Shown here piece after piece: positions 43,320-55,117 of a stretch of DNA of 64,000 nt. The notes below the pieces were generated by a model. It searched no databases and had not been told where the DNA came from. It worked only from the letters and a program-made list of their open reading frames with translations. Origin of the DNA: Hsuehochloa calcarea (lineage: Eukaryota; Streptophyta; Magnoliopsida; Poales; Poaceae); contig CM070601.1 of the NCBI GenBank assembly GCA_036346395.1, positions 14,009,763 through 14,073,762 of the forward strand. Reading direction: 5' to 3'. The position numbers and the translations under genes were made by a program. The number at the start of each line of letters is the position of its first letter. The stretch's first letter is position 1.

Positions 43320-46300
43320 CAGTGGCGAAGCCACGTTCAAGCGTAGGGGTCCGACGACACCAACGATTTTGCCGTAAACCTTTATAGCGATCAGTTTTTG
43401 GCCGGCTAAGACCCCACTAAAATTTTCTTGCGACCCGGTAATCCCATCGCCAGCAGATGATGCGCCTGCGATCCGAGTCCATCTCAGCCCAACAAGTCAA
43501 CAACAGCAGTCCGCAGTCCATCTTCTATCCGATCCATCAAGGCCACATAGGCACATACGTGAATTGGAGAAGGCCAAACGTTCCCAGCTTGCCTCCGATC
43601 CATCGTCAGGCGCCTACCCTTTCAACCGTGATCGGCGCGCCGCAAATCTCCTGCGGCGGCGCCCTTTAAGCGTGGCGGCTCGCGGCGACCGCCGCTCGTG
43701 CTCTGATCTAAGTTCTCCGACTGTCCTACTCCGTACTCCCCCTGACATCTAGACATAGACAAGGTACCCCTCAAATACCTAATTATGCAGTTTGCAATTA
43801 ACGATCAAGTCTGAATTATGAGTTCTTAGGGTTTTTTTTCCATCTATTCAATACAATCAGTCCTGAATACAATCCGAATCCAGATTCTCAGAAATCATTA
43901 GTCAAGAACGTTCTCCTTCATTCCAGCAAGATGGCAGGTATCTATCTAGTATTTAACAATGTACGCATACATGCTATTTGTTTTAGTTTTTTATTGTGTG
44001 ACTAATTTAGTAATTTGATAGTCAAGCAGCCTACTTTGAAAGGATTTCTTAAAAGGAAATTACCCCCATCCGGTGATAATGAGCAGTCCCCTGATAATGA
44101 GAATAATCATGGAGACACAGACACTACAACAATAAGAAGAGATGGAGATGGCACTGCATCAAACATTAATTGTACTATTCAGCGCACTTCACGGATCTCG
44201 CGAGATGAGGTAAATTTTGATGAGCTTCCATATGATCCCGCAGATAGAAGGAGAATATCAGATTACATAGGCGACAAATTGCAAAATGACATAAGGCGAA
44301 AATATTTGACTAGAGGTCCTTGTAAGCCACCACCTGGTTTTATGTTTCCAACGACAATGATTGCGGGTTTTCCACGACGGTGTCAATATGAATGGTTCAC
44401 TAAATGTGGTTGGCTAGAGTACGGTGAAAAGATGGATAGATGTTTTGTTTATATTGCTACTTGTTTAGAGATTGCAACAAGGGCCAAGGTGGGAATGATG
44501 CTTTTGTAATAGATGGTTGGGATGGTGGAACAAATCGATAGGCTTGAGATCATGTAGGCGACAAATGTAATAGCTTTCATAACACGGCTGTGAAAAGATG
44601 TGATAATTTGTTGAAGCCTGGCCAGTCAATTGCTGAAGCCATAAGCAAGCAGAGTAATATAACTAAAGAGAACCATTTGATTCGATTGAAGACATCCATT
44701 AAAGTCATCGGATACTTGTTGCATCAAGGCTTAGCTTTTAAGTGGCCATGATGAAACAGAGGAATCTACAAATAAGGGAAACTTTCGAGAGTTAGTCCAA
44801 CTTTTGGTGAGGAAAATGACAAAGTAAAGAAAGCAATTGGAAGTAATGCTCCTAAAAATAATAAGATGATTGCTCGAAATTGGAGGACATTGCGAATTAT
44901 TTTGTTTGAGGTAAGAAATAATGAACCCATATTATTTTGTTTCAAAATTATGTCCTCTCTCATTTATATAATGAAATGAAATTAATGGTTAGCCATTTTT
45001 TTGCGATCATTGTGAAATCTATCATTGAAGAAATTGGTGGGGATGTGTTTTGCCTATTAGTAGATGAGTCAGCTGATGTTTCTGGCAAGGAACAAATGGC
45101 AGTTGTCTTGCGGTATGTTGACAAAATTAGGGTAATAAAGGAGAGACTTATTGTTGTTGTTCATGTGCAAGAGACATCAGCTTCATGTCTGAAATCTAAC
45201 ATTGATAATTTGTTTGCTAAGTATGGCTTGAGCATAAAACAAATTAGAGGACAAGGTTATGATGGGGCCAGCAACATGAGAGGTGAGTTCAATGGATTAA
45301 GAGCTTTAATCATGAGAGAGAACAACTCAGCATATTACATACATTGCTTTGCTCATCAACTGCAGTTGGTCATTGTAGCAGTGGCTAAAAAGAACGATGA
45401 TGCTAGTGATTTCTTTGACATGATATCCCTTTTGCTGACTGTGGTTGGAGCTTCTTGCAAACGTAAAGATATGATTCGAGAAAGACAACAAGAAAGAGTT
45501 AGAAAAGCCATAGGAAGTGGACAACTAAATAGTGGAACTGGATTGAATCAAGAGCAGTCCCTTCAAAGAGCTGGAGACACACGCTGGGGTTCTCATTATA
45601 AAACCCTCAAGAGCCTAAGCAATCTATTTCCTGAAGTTATTGAAGTGCTCCAATATGTTGAAAAGGAAGGCCCAAGTGATGCAAAGAGACGTAAGCTCGT
45701 GGTCTCTGGACTACCTTAAGGATTTTGATTTTGTGTTTCACTTGCACTTAATGATGCTTATTTTAGGACACGCAAATTCTTTGTCACTTTGTCCTTGCAG
45801 AGAAAAGATAAAGATATCTTGGAGGCCATGACCGAGGTGAAGTTAACCAAGCGAAATTTCAAAGAAATTAGAGATGATGGTTGGGATTCTTTATTGCAGG
45901 CTGTGCAGTCATTTTGTGAAGAACATGGCATTCCCATGTTGGATATGGATGAGGACTATATTGATCGTCATAGACCAAGAAAAAAGACTAATCGAACCAA
46001 TTATCAACATTACAAATATGATTGCTTCAATCCAATTATTGACTTGCAACTTGCGAGTTCAATGATCGTTTCAATGAGGTAAACTCTCAATTGCTCACTC
46101 AGTTCTTGCTTTTAGCCCCAAGAATTCTTTTGAGGCTTTCAAATTGGAGAGTTTAATGGATTTGGCTAAATCATATCCTGATGATTTCGATTCAACACAA
46201 CTAAGGGATCTTGGTCGTGACCTTAATTTGTATATTGACAATGTGCGGTGATGAAAGATTTGCCAACTTGAACACTATTGCGAACTTGCCAAGTTGATGG

Positions 46301-46738
46301 TGAGTACAAACAAGCATCCGGGTTTTCCTTTGGTGTATCGGCTTCTCAAGCTAGTACTAGTTCTTCCAGATTGCCCTTTGCATCGGTGGAGAGGTGTTTT
46401 TCAAAGAATGAAAATTGTGAAGACAATACTACGAAATCGTATTGGAGATGGATTTATGAATGATTGTATCGTATGCTTCGTGGAACAAGAATTTCTAGCC
46501 ACAATTCCACTTGATGATGTGATCATTCGCTTTCACAAGATGGAGAACCGTAACCGCAGAGGGAATCTATAGGAGGTAACTACTACTGTAAAAGCGTCTT
46601 TTGCTATAATTTGTCGGTTGCTATAATGCTATTTTATAGTTTTCAATATTATGTGTGGTACTGTATTATTTCAACCTTAAAGTTAGTATTATGGGTTTGT
46701 CCCGACCCCAGTGTTCAAAAATCCTGGCTTCGCCCCTG
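43320..46738 (+). mobile_element. Degenerate hAT-superfamily DNA transposon, 3.4 kb
   Basis: The left end reads cagtggcgaagccacg and the right end is the inverse complement form of CAGGGGCGAAGCCAGG. These are terminal inverted repeats with two mismatches over 16 bases. A 7-8 bp target duplication flanks them. The interior codes for a broken transposase. The TIR, the duplication length and the transposase all agree on hAT. Confidence 0.9.
43930..46572 (+). pseudogene. hAT transposase (TTF-type zinc finger, DUF4371, hATC), broken
   Basis: A first exon of seven bases (ATGGCAG at about 43930-43936) with donor gtatct and an acceptor before 44023 would give MAVKQPTLKGFLKRK. The TTF-type region follows (DELPYDPADRRRISDYIG, PPPGFMFPTTMIAGF, CQYEWFTKCGWLEY). 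The DUF4371 region is in an open frame at 44937-45719 (EIGGDVFCLLVDESADVSGK, RGQGYDGASNMRGEF, AHQLQLVIVAVAKK). The dimerisation end is split over two frames near 46290-46572 (FPLVYRLLKLVLVLP; RIGDGFMNDCIVCFVEQEF). Stops and frame changes near 44507, 45719, 46080 and 46380 disable it. It resembles zinc-finger MYM-type protein 1-like hAT transposases annotated in many plants. Confidence 0.82.
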
Positions 46739-46745
46739 TCCACGA
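46739..46745. repeat. Target-site duplication TCCACGA, right copy (hAT)
   Basis: Follows the terminal CTTCGCCCCTG of the hAT element directly and pairs with 43313-43319. Confidence 0.85.
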
Positions 46746-47525
46746 TCCTCTAATCACTGAAGTTGCTTGCTGCGAATGCGTGTAGTCAATATATTTGCCT
46801 CTTTTTATCTAAAGTGGAGCACATGTTGCACCACATCAAATGATTCTCTTATCGAAGGTCGAGCTTGAGCTGAGCTCGTAGACTATACTACAACCTTAAA
46901 CCAATGACAATTGCTGGACCAACATTGTGATACGTATCCAACCATTGAACATTTTCTGAGCTAGGTGGGCTATGGTTTTGGTCAGGTTGGATTGGAGCGG
47001 GGGATAGAACTTAGGTTTGGATCAAAATATATAGGTTATGCTTGGACTGGACTTGGGTCAGGAATGATGCACAACTTATTGTATTCTTTATCACCTTTGT
47101 CTACATATTCCTAGCTCCTACCATTTTTCTTCGTATAGCCTAACAAATAAATAGTTATTAGACAAAGTAATTTAGCGTATAATTGTCTCACAAGTTATAG
47201 CTTACTGAGATTGTATTTAGAGGGAGATTAGTCAAAAAAAAGTTAGATTGAGATTGTATTTTATTCAGCTGAATAACGTGGTAAGAAGGAAGTATAATAT
47301 GTACGAACGAACAATTAATTGAAGAAAGAAAGTAGAAGTGAAATCGTAGAGATGAAATGCCCTGTCTGGAACTCTTTGACTAAAAATATTTGAAGTTGCT
47401 ACATAAAAACTCTATAGCACGACGTGTTTGATGAGGAAAAAAAATGCGAACAGGAAGATAGTGGTTATCAAACACTTCAGAAGCGTTACAACTTACAATA
47501 GCGAAATGGCTGACCTGAAAAACGT
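46746..47525. other. Intergenic stretch downstream of hAT
   Basis: No supported gene; AT-rich with no open frame that shows a known family. Confidence 0.5.
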
Positions 47526-47545
47526 CAAAAAAAAAAAAAAACAAA
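47526..47545 (-). terminator. Pol III terminator of tRNA-Asp
   Basis: A run of about 15 A on the plus strand is a long T run on the minus strand, starting eight or more bases after the tRNA 3' end. Confidence 0.75.
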
Positions 47546-47550
47546 GGTAA

Positions 47551-47622
47551 CGCCGTTGCCGGGGATCGAACCCGGGTCACCCGCGTGACAGGCGGGAATA
47601 CTCACCACTATACTACAACGAC
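47551..47622 (-). tRNA. tRNA-Asp (anticodon GTC)
   Basis: The 72-base minus-strand sequence begins GTCGTTGTAGTATAGTGGT and ends CCCCGGCAACGGCG. It has the A box (TAGTATAGTGG), a B box (GGTTCGATCCC) and a seven-base acceptor stem (GTCGTTG with CAACGGC, one G-T pair). The anticodon GTC is at plus 47587-47589 (read on the minus strand) in the loop CTGTCAC. A T run follows. No intron and no encoded CCA, as expected for a nuclear gene. Confidence 0.95.
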
Positions 47623-48597
47623 TGCGCTCTATTTTAACTAAATATTTACATATAGCTTAATGTATAAGATAGTATCCCCGGATCATACCTGCGATCAGAG
47701 CAGGTTGCTCAATCTCGTCAGTTTCGCTCGTTCTATTCCGCTCCATTCTACTAGCAGAATAAGATCGATTGTTCAGATTTTTTCGGACAATCTACTAAAC
47801 AAATGGAGTCAGCTGTTTCATGAAATTATGTCCTCAATGTCAATCACACATGTTACGCTATTCACAATGTGATCTTTACGTGGGTACAACTCCGACGCTT
47901 AACAATTCCAAAAGTTCTTCGGAATCTCTAAAAAAATTCCAAACTTATTGAAGAGGAAATTGCCATTACCTTAGCCTATAAGACAGCCAGAAATTCCATT
48001 TGCTTAGCTACAAAAGCTAAGATGGACTTGGCCCGCAAGGCTTCAAGAATCGTCCAGGCCCACCACATCCTCCAATTCAAACTCCGCATCGACGACTAGG
48101 TTCATTTAGAAGCTTCTTACCTACGAGGCTACGAGCACCCCGACCCCTCCGCGCCGACGGGTGCCGGCAAAAGTCCTGGCACGCCACGCGTCGTCACGGC
48201 GGCCGTCATCCTCGCGATCTCCACCGCCCTTTACTACCGCGTCCCCACTGGTGGGCCCCGCGAAGGACGTCACGGCAAGGACGACGCCTCCTTGTCGCAG
48301 CCGTTAAGCATATGTCTCTCCGTCCACAGATTCCATCACCCTACGCTCGCTTACAGCGGGCCCCACGGCTGCGTACGCCGATTTTAATCAGTCGCCGTGG
48401 AGCAGCACGCGTAATTATGTCCATTCAACTACGTGAGTAAATGACAGGCCAGCGCAGGGTAATTCACACGGTCGATCGTGCTCCAATCGACGGCCAGGAT
48501 CGCGTCACGCCGCGCATAAAACACGCAGCCCAAACCCGAGAAAAGAGGAGAGAAAAGCGAAAGCATTGTTTACCTAGTATAGAACAGAAGCGTTGGA
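47623..48597. other. Intergenic stretch and promoter region of the reticulon gene
   Basis: No supported gene. It becomes G/C-rich after 48100. The cataaaac at 48515-48522 is a weak TATA candidate ~125 bases before the ATG, followed by a GA-rich leader (48598-48625). Confidence 0.5.
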
Positions 48598-48645
48598 GAG
48601 AGAGAGAGAGAGGAGAAGGGGAGAGAGCTAGCGCTAGGACTAGCC

Positions 48646-50598
48646 ATGGCGGAGCACAAGGAGGAGTCGGTGGTGGAGTCGGTATCGGACAAGCTCTACG
48701 GCCGCGGGGGCTCCTCGTGGTCGTCGGACTTGAGCGAGGACAGATCGTCGGCGACGTCCGCCGTGAAGGCCAAGATCTACCGCCTCTTCGGCCGCGAGAA
48801 GCCCGTCCACTCCGTCCTCGGCGGCGGCAAGCGTAAGTCCACAGCTCAAAGCTTTTTTCCCCACTAGTGGGGTTTGCGACTGCGTAGTGTAGATCCGACC
48901 GCATCGGGGTTTTGCCTCACTTGGACTTGCCTGAGTGGTGATCTGTTCATCTATGGGGGCGCATTTGCTGTCCTCTGTGGAGGAATTTCGTGTTGTTCGG
49001 AAAATAGCTCTTTAGCGTGTGAGAAACGCCTCGATCCGCGGTTTCTGGAGTCAAATTTCTGCGGCATTGTCGCCACAATTCGAATAGGGTATGATCAGAT
49101 TACTACTATTTGTTTTGTTCCTGTAGCTTTCGTTTCTAGGTTGGGATTGAAGTGATTGAGTGATGCTGTAAGCTTGTAAGTATATAACAGTAATACTAGC
49201 AGTTAAACTGTGATGCAGACATGCAGTCTGCCTTTACGCTTAAACCCTGAGATTCTTTTTTGTTTGGTAGTTAGCATGGTTCTCTATTGTTTATTTGGGG
49301 CTTTGTTCTGATGTCCTTGTGGTTATGCTTGCAGCTGCCGATCTCTTTCTATGGAGGAACAAGAGGATCTCCGGCGGGGTGCTTGCCGGTGCCACGGCCA
49401 TCTGGCTGCTGTTTGAGGTCATGGACTACTATCTCCTTACCCTGCTGTGCCACTGCCTCATCCTCACCCTGGCAATCCTCTTCCTCTGGTCTAATGCCTC
49501 CACTTTCATCAACAAGTGAGCTTCCTTTAACTTCACCTGTTTTTTTTTTTAAGAATGCAGAAGAGCTGCATTCAATTTCATTAAGAAAGAAGTTTGCAAA
49601 ACACACGTCCAAGATGGACAATAACGCCTTTAACTTCACCTGTTATTCACATCTAGATCAGATCAAAGCTAATAATGCCATGTTAACCCAACTAAGGTTT
49701 GGATTGGCGTATGGATGAACGTTGTGCAATTATGATGATGCTGCTCTTTTGTTTCTTTCCATGTTGTTCGGTGACTGGAGTCTGGACCTGTAATTGATGA
49801 TCACAATGCCTGGAATGTTTCTAAGTTTTAGCTATGTATAAAGGGGGGTTTGAGGATTTACCCCTCGATGTCTCATTGACATGTGGCCCCAGACCCACAT
49901 GTCAGTGAGATATCGAGGGGTAAATCCTCAAATACACCTATTCAAAATGGTAAATCCTCAATAATTCCATAAATGGTGTATATGTGGTATATGAGTTTGT
50001 GGTTGTAAATTACAGCTTGCAATGAATTTTTAGGTCCCGTCCTAACATTCCTGAGGTGAGGATCCCGGAGGACCTGGCTGTCAGTGTTGCCCGCTCGCTG
50101 AGATATGAGATCAACAGGGGCTTTGCTACCTTGAGGGAGATTGGTCAAGGCCGTGACCTAAAGAAATTTCTGATTGTATGTTGATTGGATGCATGATTTA
50201 GTTTGATTTAGCATCAGTTGTTTAAATGTTTTTCTTGGTTGTGTGATGAATGCACTTATGCTGGTCCTCTTTATTCTCAGGTGATTTCAGGTCTGTGGAT
50301 ACTTTCTGTTCTTGGGAGCTGCTGCAATTTTCTGACCTTGTTCTATATAGGTAATGTTGTTTGCCGTTTCAAGTTGTAACTTGTATGTATGTAATACCCA
50401 TATTTACCTATTTTGATTTTCTTGCATGCAGTCTTTATGGTTCTGTACACCGTGCCGGTTCTGTACGAGAAGTATGAGGACAAGGTTGATGCTTTTGGAC
50501 AGAAGGCCATGATCGAACTGAAGAAATATTATGCCATCTTCGATGAGAAATGCCTATCTAAGATTCCTAAGGGTCCGTCGAAAAATAAGAAGCATTAG
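48646..50598 (+). CDS. Reticulon-like protein B (RTNLB), five exons
   Basis: Exons 48646-48832, 49335-49515, 50034-50175, 50281-50350 and 50432-50598 join in phase with GT-AG introns and give 248 residues. The N-terminus (1-60) is short and charged (MAEHKEESVVESVSDKLYGR). The reticulon domain starts at PADLFLWRNKRISGGVLAG (63 on). It has two long hydrophobic hairpins: about 76-120 (LAGATAIWLLFEVMDYYLL and following) and about 165-205 (FLIVISGLWILSVLGSCCNF and following). A charged loop, NIPEVRIPEDLAVSVARSLR, lies between them. The C-terminus ends LSKIPKGPSKNKKH, an ER-type Lys tail. Reticulons curve ER tubules. The ATG context agccATGGc is good. Which paralogue is not decidable here. Confidence 0.94.
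49849..49932. repeat. 84-bp hairpin/MITE-like insertion in reticulon intron 2
   Basis: tttgaggatttacccctcga and its near-exact inverse complement tcgaggggtaaatcctcaaa flank the middle. The middle (tgtctcattgacatgtggcc and ccacatgtcagtgagata) also pairs. Nearly the whole unit folds on itself. Transcripts of the gene would carry it before splicing. Confidence 0.85.
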
Positions 50599-51464
50599 AA
50601 CGGTAGAGAGCACCCTGCGCTGATTTATCATCTCTGGATTACCACTCGTTGGTTTTGAATGATGGTTGTGATTCCATGTCTCTAGCTGATAGTAAATACC
50701 TACTTTGACAAATTAGTGTGGTCGTTAGTTGTGATGTGCTAAACTTCTACGAATTCAAATTATGCCAGCTTACGCTAAATCCTGTCTTGAAACTCTGTCT
50801 AATAGAGGTTTCCTTAGTTGGAAGCAGCTGGTTGTTCCTTCAGTATGTGCGTGAATTTGGTGGTGTTCCAAACTTCCATTACGTGACTCTGGTGCTATGA
50901 TGAGGTGCTTCTTTGGTGTTGGATATGCATGTCATACATGGGGCTTCAATTTTTGTTGTTTTGTTTGGTTTTGTGCACAAGTGATGCTGAATGTAGGGTG
51001 ATGTACCACAAGAGTAATATGAGATCCAAGAGTAATATGAGATCCTTCTAAGCAACCATTGACTTTTTCGTGGCATCTAGCAATTGCCATCTCTGAAGAA
51101 TCTACTGGCTTTGCGTGTCATTATACCACAAGCTCAGCATCCGTTGTTCCATACGGCGCGCCATCTTTGTGTTGCCGAGGATCTTTCTCGCTTTGTGTAA
51201 GTTCTAACGTCGCTTTGCCTTGTCCATGTTTTGCATCGTGAGTTTGTGCCCTTCCGTTGCGTAAATACAATATGAGAATAATAGTGGCAGCAGAACGTTC
51301 ATGTTTCACTTTCACTCAACGAGCCATTCCCAGGGTTCGTTGAGTTGCTACTGATAGTGTGCACACCATATACAGCAAACAACCAGAAATTTAAAAGGTA
51401 CAATAAGACAAATAACTATCAGTCTATCACGATCCACATCTCAGTCAACATAAGCCTTTTTTTA
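50599..51464. other. Convergent 3' region between reticulon and F-box genes
   Basis: The two genes point at each other, so this stretch holds both 3' untranslated regions. No gene is supported. Confidence 0.6.
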
Positions 51465-54084
51465 CTACTGTAACATCCAAAATCGTCTGAGCCGGTAATC
51501 TTCAGAATCACTGTCTGTATCATCACTGTCAGACAATGAAGCTGCCAGATCATCAACGTGCAATATGTACCCAGCAACCTGGTCCAGGAAAGAGTTAACC
51601 AGAAGGTTAAATGTACAACGGAATAGTACAAAAAAAAACTGCAAAAAAAAAATGTCGATGGCTCATGGACTACATCAGAAGACTGATCAAACAGAAAATA
51701 GATGTTTTGAGTAAAAAAAAAAAAAGGAAACAATCGCAGCTGCAATGAAATGAGCAGTGAATTATACAAGTCATGATCTATCTGTTGGGTGCGAACCATC
51801 ATACAAACTAAAACTGTTGACCATAGGATAAAAGCACTTACTGTATAAGGCAATAGAGGCCCTAGTTTTACTTCTTTTCCATTCTTAGGACAATGGTGTG
51901 GAGCAGCGCAAGTCAAGTTGCTCAGCCAAATAACCGACCTGCAATGCCGACATAATGCTCTATTTGACGCGAAACTCCATGTTCCGCATTCTGTAATAAT
52001 TAATAATTCAGCCATGTTTACAGTGGACCTTTATAAGTTGCTGAGTGTAATTTGCATAGGCGGGGTTACCTGCATACTTATTGTGGAAAACCTCTTTCCA
52101 GTTCAAATTGGGATCAGCAAACACTGAATCTGTGCTATTCTGCACAAGAAAACCATTACTGTTCCGTACACCACCAGATACAGGTATGTTGTTGCAACTA
52201 ACATGGCAGATGTTGAAGAAAAGGGAGTAATTCATCTTCCACAGCTTGTTGTCATTTGCAACTGAATTCCAAGACCTTCAAAGGAAGATACAAATGCCAT
52301 CAACAAGAAACTAGCACGTGTTTGAAAGGACTATATGGATAAGAGAGAGAGAAAATACCCGCAGACAAGACCAGCTGCTACCAAAGAATGCATGTCCATA
52401 AAACCGAAGATATGAACAAGCACATCATGTGGAATGTGCAGTGAACCTGCCAAAGGGGTTCAAGATAACACATCACAATTACTAGTGTTAATAAATACAG
52501 ATATGTAAGTCATCATCCTAAATCTTGACAGAAGATCGCGGCTTAAGTCAACTAGGTAGTTTGCAAATTGAAAATGGTCAAAATTATGGTCTTTTAGTTG
52601 CAAAATGAATAAAAGGAAGACCCATAACACGGCAATTATTATCAGCTTTTCCTTAAGCTGTACTTAATACTCCTATCAAGACATCAAGTTTATCACCCTA
52701 ACAGATCATCAAGCATAAAAGTCTGAATGCACTTCATAGAACCTAGAAGAATAAAGTATAAGCGGAAGGCAGGCGAGGATGTCATCTACATCATTGTAGC
52801 GAGCTAGCAGCAAAGCAAAGCAAATAAGCAGCGAGCACAGTAGTTTCCTACACTCATCCAATATGTCTAAATGGACCAAGATGTCATGTTTGTACTAAGG
52901 AGGGAAACCTTAATGCAGTTGTACATTTGAAAAGGAACCTGCTACGTACCTGGCTCTTGTTGAATTCTAGAACGCCTCTTATGTGCCACAACAGAACGCT
53001 TGAACTCTGAAACAGCCTGTGCCTTCTTTTGCTTTGGTAGGACAACCTCTACCGCTTGGACAAGATCATTAGCCGCAGTTACTGCATATCCTGTCTGCAC
53101 ACTATGGGAGATAATGGGTTAATACAAACTATTCCGTAGCATTACTATGGAAGGATGAATTCAAGTCGAAAACATAATGCTGCATACTTGTAAGAATAAA
53201 TGGTCATTGGAGTGACAGAAAAAAGTTTGATGCGAGACTTCTTCCTTAGCTCGATACATTTTTTATCAGCACAGTAACATACTATAAAACTCCACAGATG
53301 TTTAAAACCATGTCAAACCAGTGACTGAACAAGGCTTAGCATGAGAACTTGAGCATAAGCATGCAGCGATCATTTTTATACAGAGCGTAAATAAACGAGA
53401 AGATAACATTGGCTATCCGTTAACTATCCAAGAACTATGACTATCAAAGTTACAACTTATGCAAGACATGCCATTAATGGCAGAATTTTTTAAAGCAAGC
53501 TTAACACCAGAGCTATTCGAATGTTGGTACACAATTACTTGAAAACTCTAGGAACCAGAAGAACCTGGAATGGACACTGGAACCCTCTGGTAGGTTAATA
53601 ACAAAACTATTCGAATGTTGAAGCCAACAATGCTACTGGCCCAACATTAGCCGCGGTCTCTAATCTCTATCGATGTAAAAAGGCATTAGCTGCAATCTGA
53701 GCACAGAACTAGCTCATCACAGGAAAGCCTAAGACGATTTAGCATGCAAACTATGACAAATTGGACAGACCAACCATCAACAGGACATATTTAGGGGAAT
53801 AAAGCCTTAATTTCCCACGCAGTAATCCGTCACGAGTCGCATCGCTGGTTCCACTAGACAAAAGTACAGGATATCCCACAGAATTGCGCACATCTGGGAC
53901 GTGAGATTGGAAGGGAGGGGAGGGCTTACTCGGGGAGGAGGCGGAACGCGAGCAGCACGTCGCGGGCGATGAGAGTCTGGGACGCCTTAGGGAGGTCCGC
54001 GTACCCGACGCGCAGGAGGGCGGCCAGCACGCCGCACGCCGTCGGGTAGTCCCACGGCCACGACAGCGCCACCGCTATCCTCAT
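51465..54084 (-). CDS. F-box protein (At5g52880-like), six exons
   Basis: Exons on the minus strand: 54084-53930, 53101-52950, 52446-52359, 52275-52070, 51990-51842 and 51578-51465. All junctions are GT-AG and in phase, giving 287 residues from the ATG at 54084. Residues ~1-50 (MRIAVALSWPWDYPTACGVL) and ~52-100 (QTGYAVTAANDLVQAVEVVL) match the conserved N-terminal region of this plant family. The F-box (LHIPHDVLVHIFGFMDMHSL, about 104-150) would bind SKP1 in an SCF ligase. A Cys/His cluster (CRHCRSVIWLSNLTCAAPHH) follows, then an acidic tail (SLSDSDDTDSDSEDY). The frame continues 22 residues upstream (AAAAEKYRK) to a GTG with no ATG, and EKYRKM looks conserved, so the true start may have lost its ATG or be non-AUG. 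Confidence 0.9.
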
Positions 54085-54150
54085 CTTCCTGTACTTCTCC
54101 GCCGCGGCTGCCGCCGCCTCATCACCGGCATCGCTGGCCGCTGGGAGCAC

Positions 54151-55117
54151 GGAGCCGCTCCTCGTGGATCCGCCACGTCACCGTCGTCTCGTCCCGGTCT
54201 CTCACCTCCTGGACTGTGGACACCACGGACTCGCGCAGTTAGGCGGTGCCCCTGCTCTTCCGTGTCGTGTACGAGAGTTCGCTTTCTTTATACCCATGGA
54301 TCGTAGAGAAACACATGATTACGCGTGTAATAGGCTATTGGGCCACATGGATGACTGGGCTACTGTCTTCTGGGCCCATTTTGCTGCCCACCATATTGTC
54401 AAGCTACTGCATGGGCTTTTTGGCTATATCCTATGGGTGCTTTGAAACGGCTTCGATTTTTCTCGATCGAAAAAAAGACGAAAATCGTTCTAAATATCTA
54501 GCCTTTTTCACTCGTTTTCCCCTCAAGCAGCTTTCGTGTTATAACTTGCGGAAGCCGAAAGCCGTCTGCGGCGAGTTTAGCTTCTCATAGCCTCCATTCC
54601 GAATTTACTCCCAAGTTCGAGGATAATTACCCGTCGATTGCCATTGCATAAAAGTCTCGTGCTGCTCCCCCTCCCCCGCCCACCCGCCTCCTCCTTCTCC
54701 TCCTCGGCTCCCACCTCCACCCCTGACGCCTTCCTCCTCGGATCCCTCCTCCTCGTCGCTCAAGTGGCCCCAGATCCAGATCTGGATCTCGCCTGCGACC
54801 GCTCTCCTCCACCTCCCTCCTCCTTCGTCCGCGGCCGCCCTCCTCCACCTCCTTCTACCCCGCGCTGGCCTGGCCGCCGTCCTCCTCCCCCGCCGCCCTC
54901 CTCCACCTCCCTCCTCTCTTGTCACCACCCTCCTCCTCGCTCGACCCCGCGTTGCCTGCCACCTGCCGGATCCCTCTTTCGCCGATGCCCAAGTCCTCTC
55001 CTGGCGCCACCGGCTCTGTTTTTTTCTTTCTTCTTTTTTTCAGTTGTAAATTTAATATTTTATAATAATTATTTATCTTAATAATTATTTATTGTAATAA
55101 TTATCGTTAAATACGCT
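54151..55117. other. F-box upstream region and low-complexity C-rich stretch
   Basis: 54151-54600 is the probable promoter. 54655-55010 is a C/T-rich stretch (ctcctcc repeats) that produces long biased frames on both strands; I do not support a gene. 55030-55110 is AT-rich with three copies of taataattatt. Confidence 0.5.

Noticed and set aside
48436..48904. 131- and 146-codon ORFs over the first reticulon exon
   Set aside because: They overlap the real exon in other frames and cross its GA-rich leader.
49541..49640. T-run plus gcattcaatttcattaag in reticulon intron 2, as a retroposon end
   Set aside because: Looks like a common grass repeat fragment, but I see no target duplication or second end, so I cannot call an element.
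54605..55081. ORFs rich in Pro/Ser or Gly/Arg
   Set aside because: They come from a (ctc)n-type low-complexity stretch; no start context, no domains.
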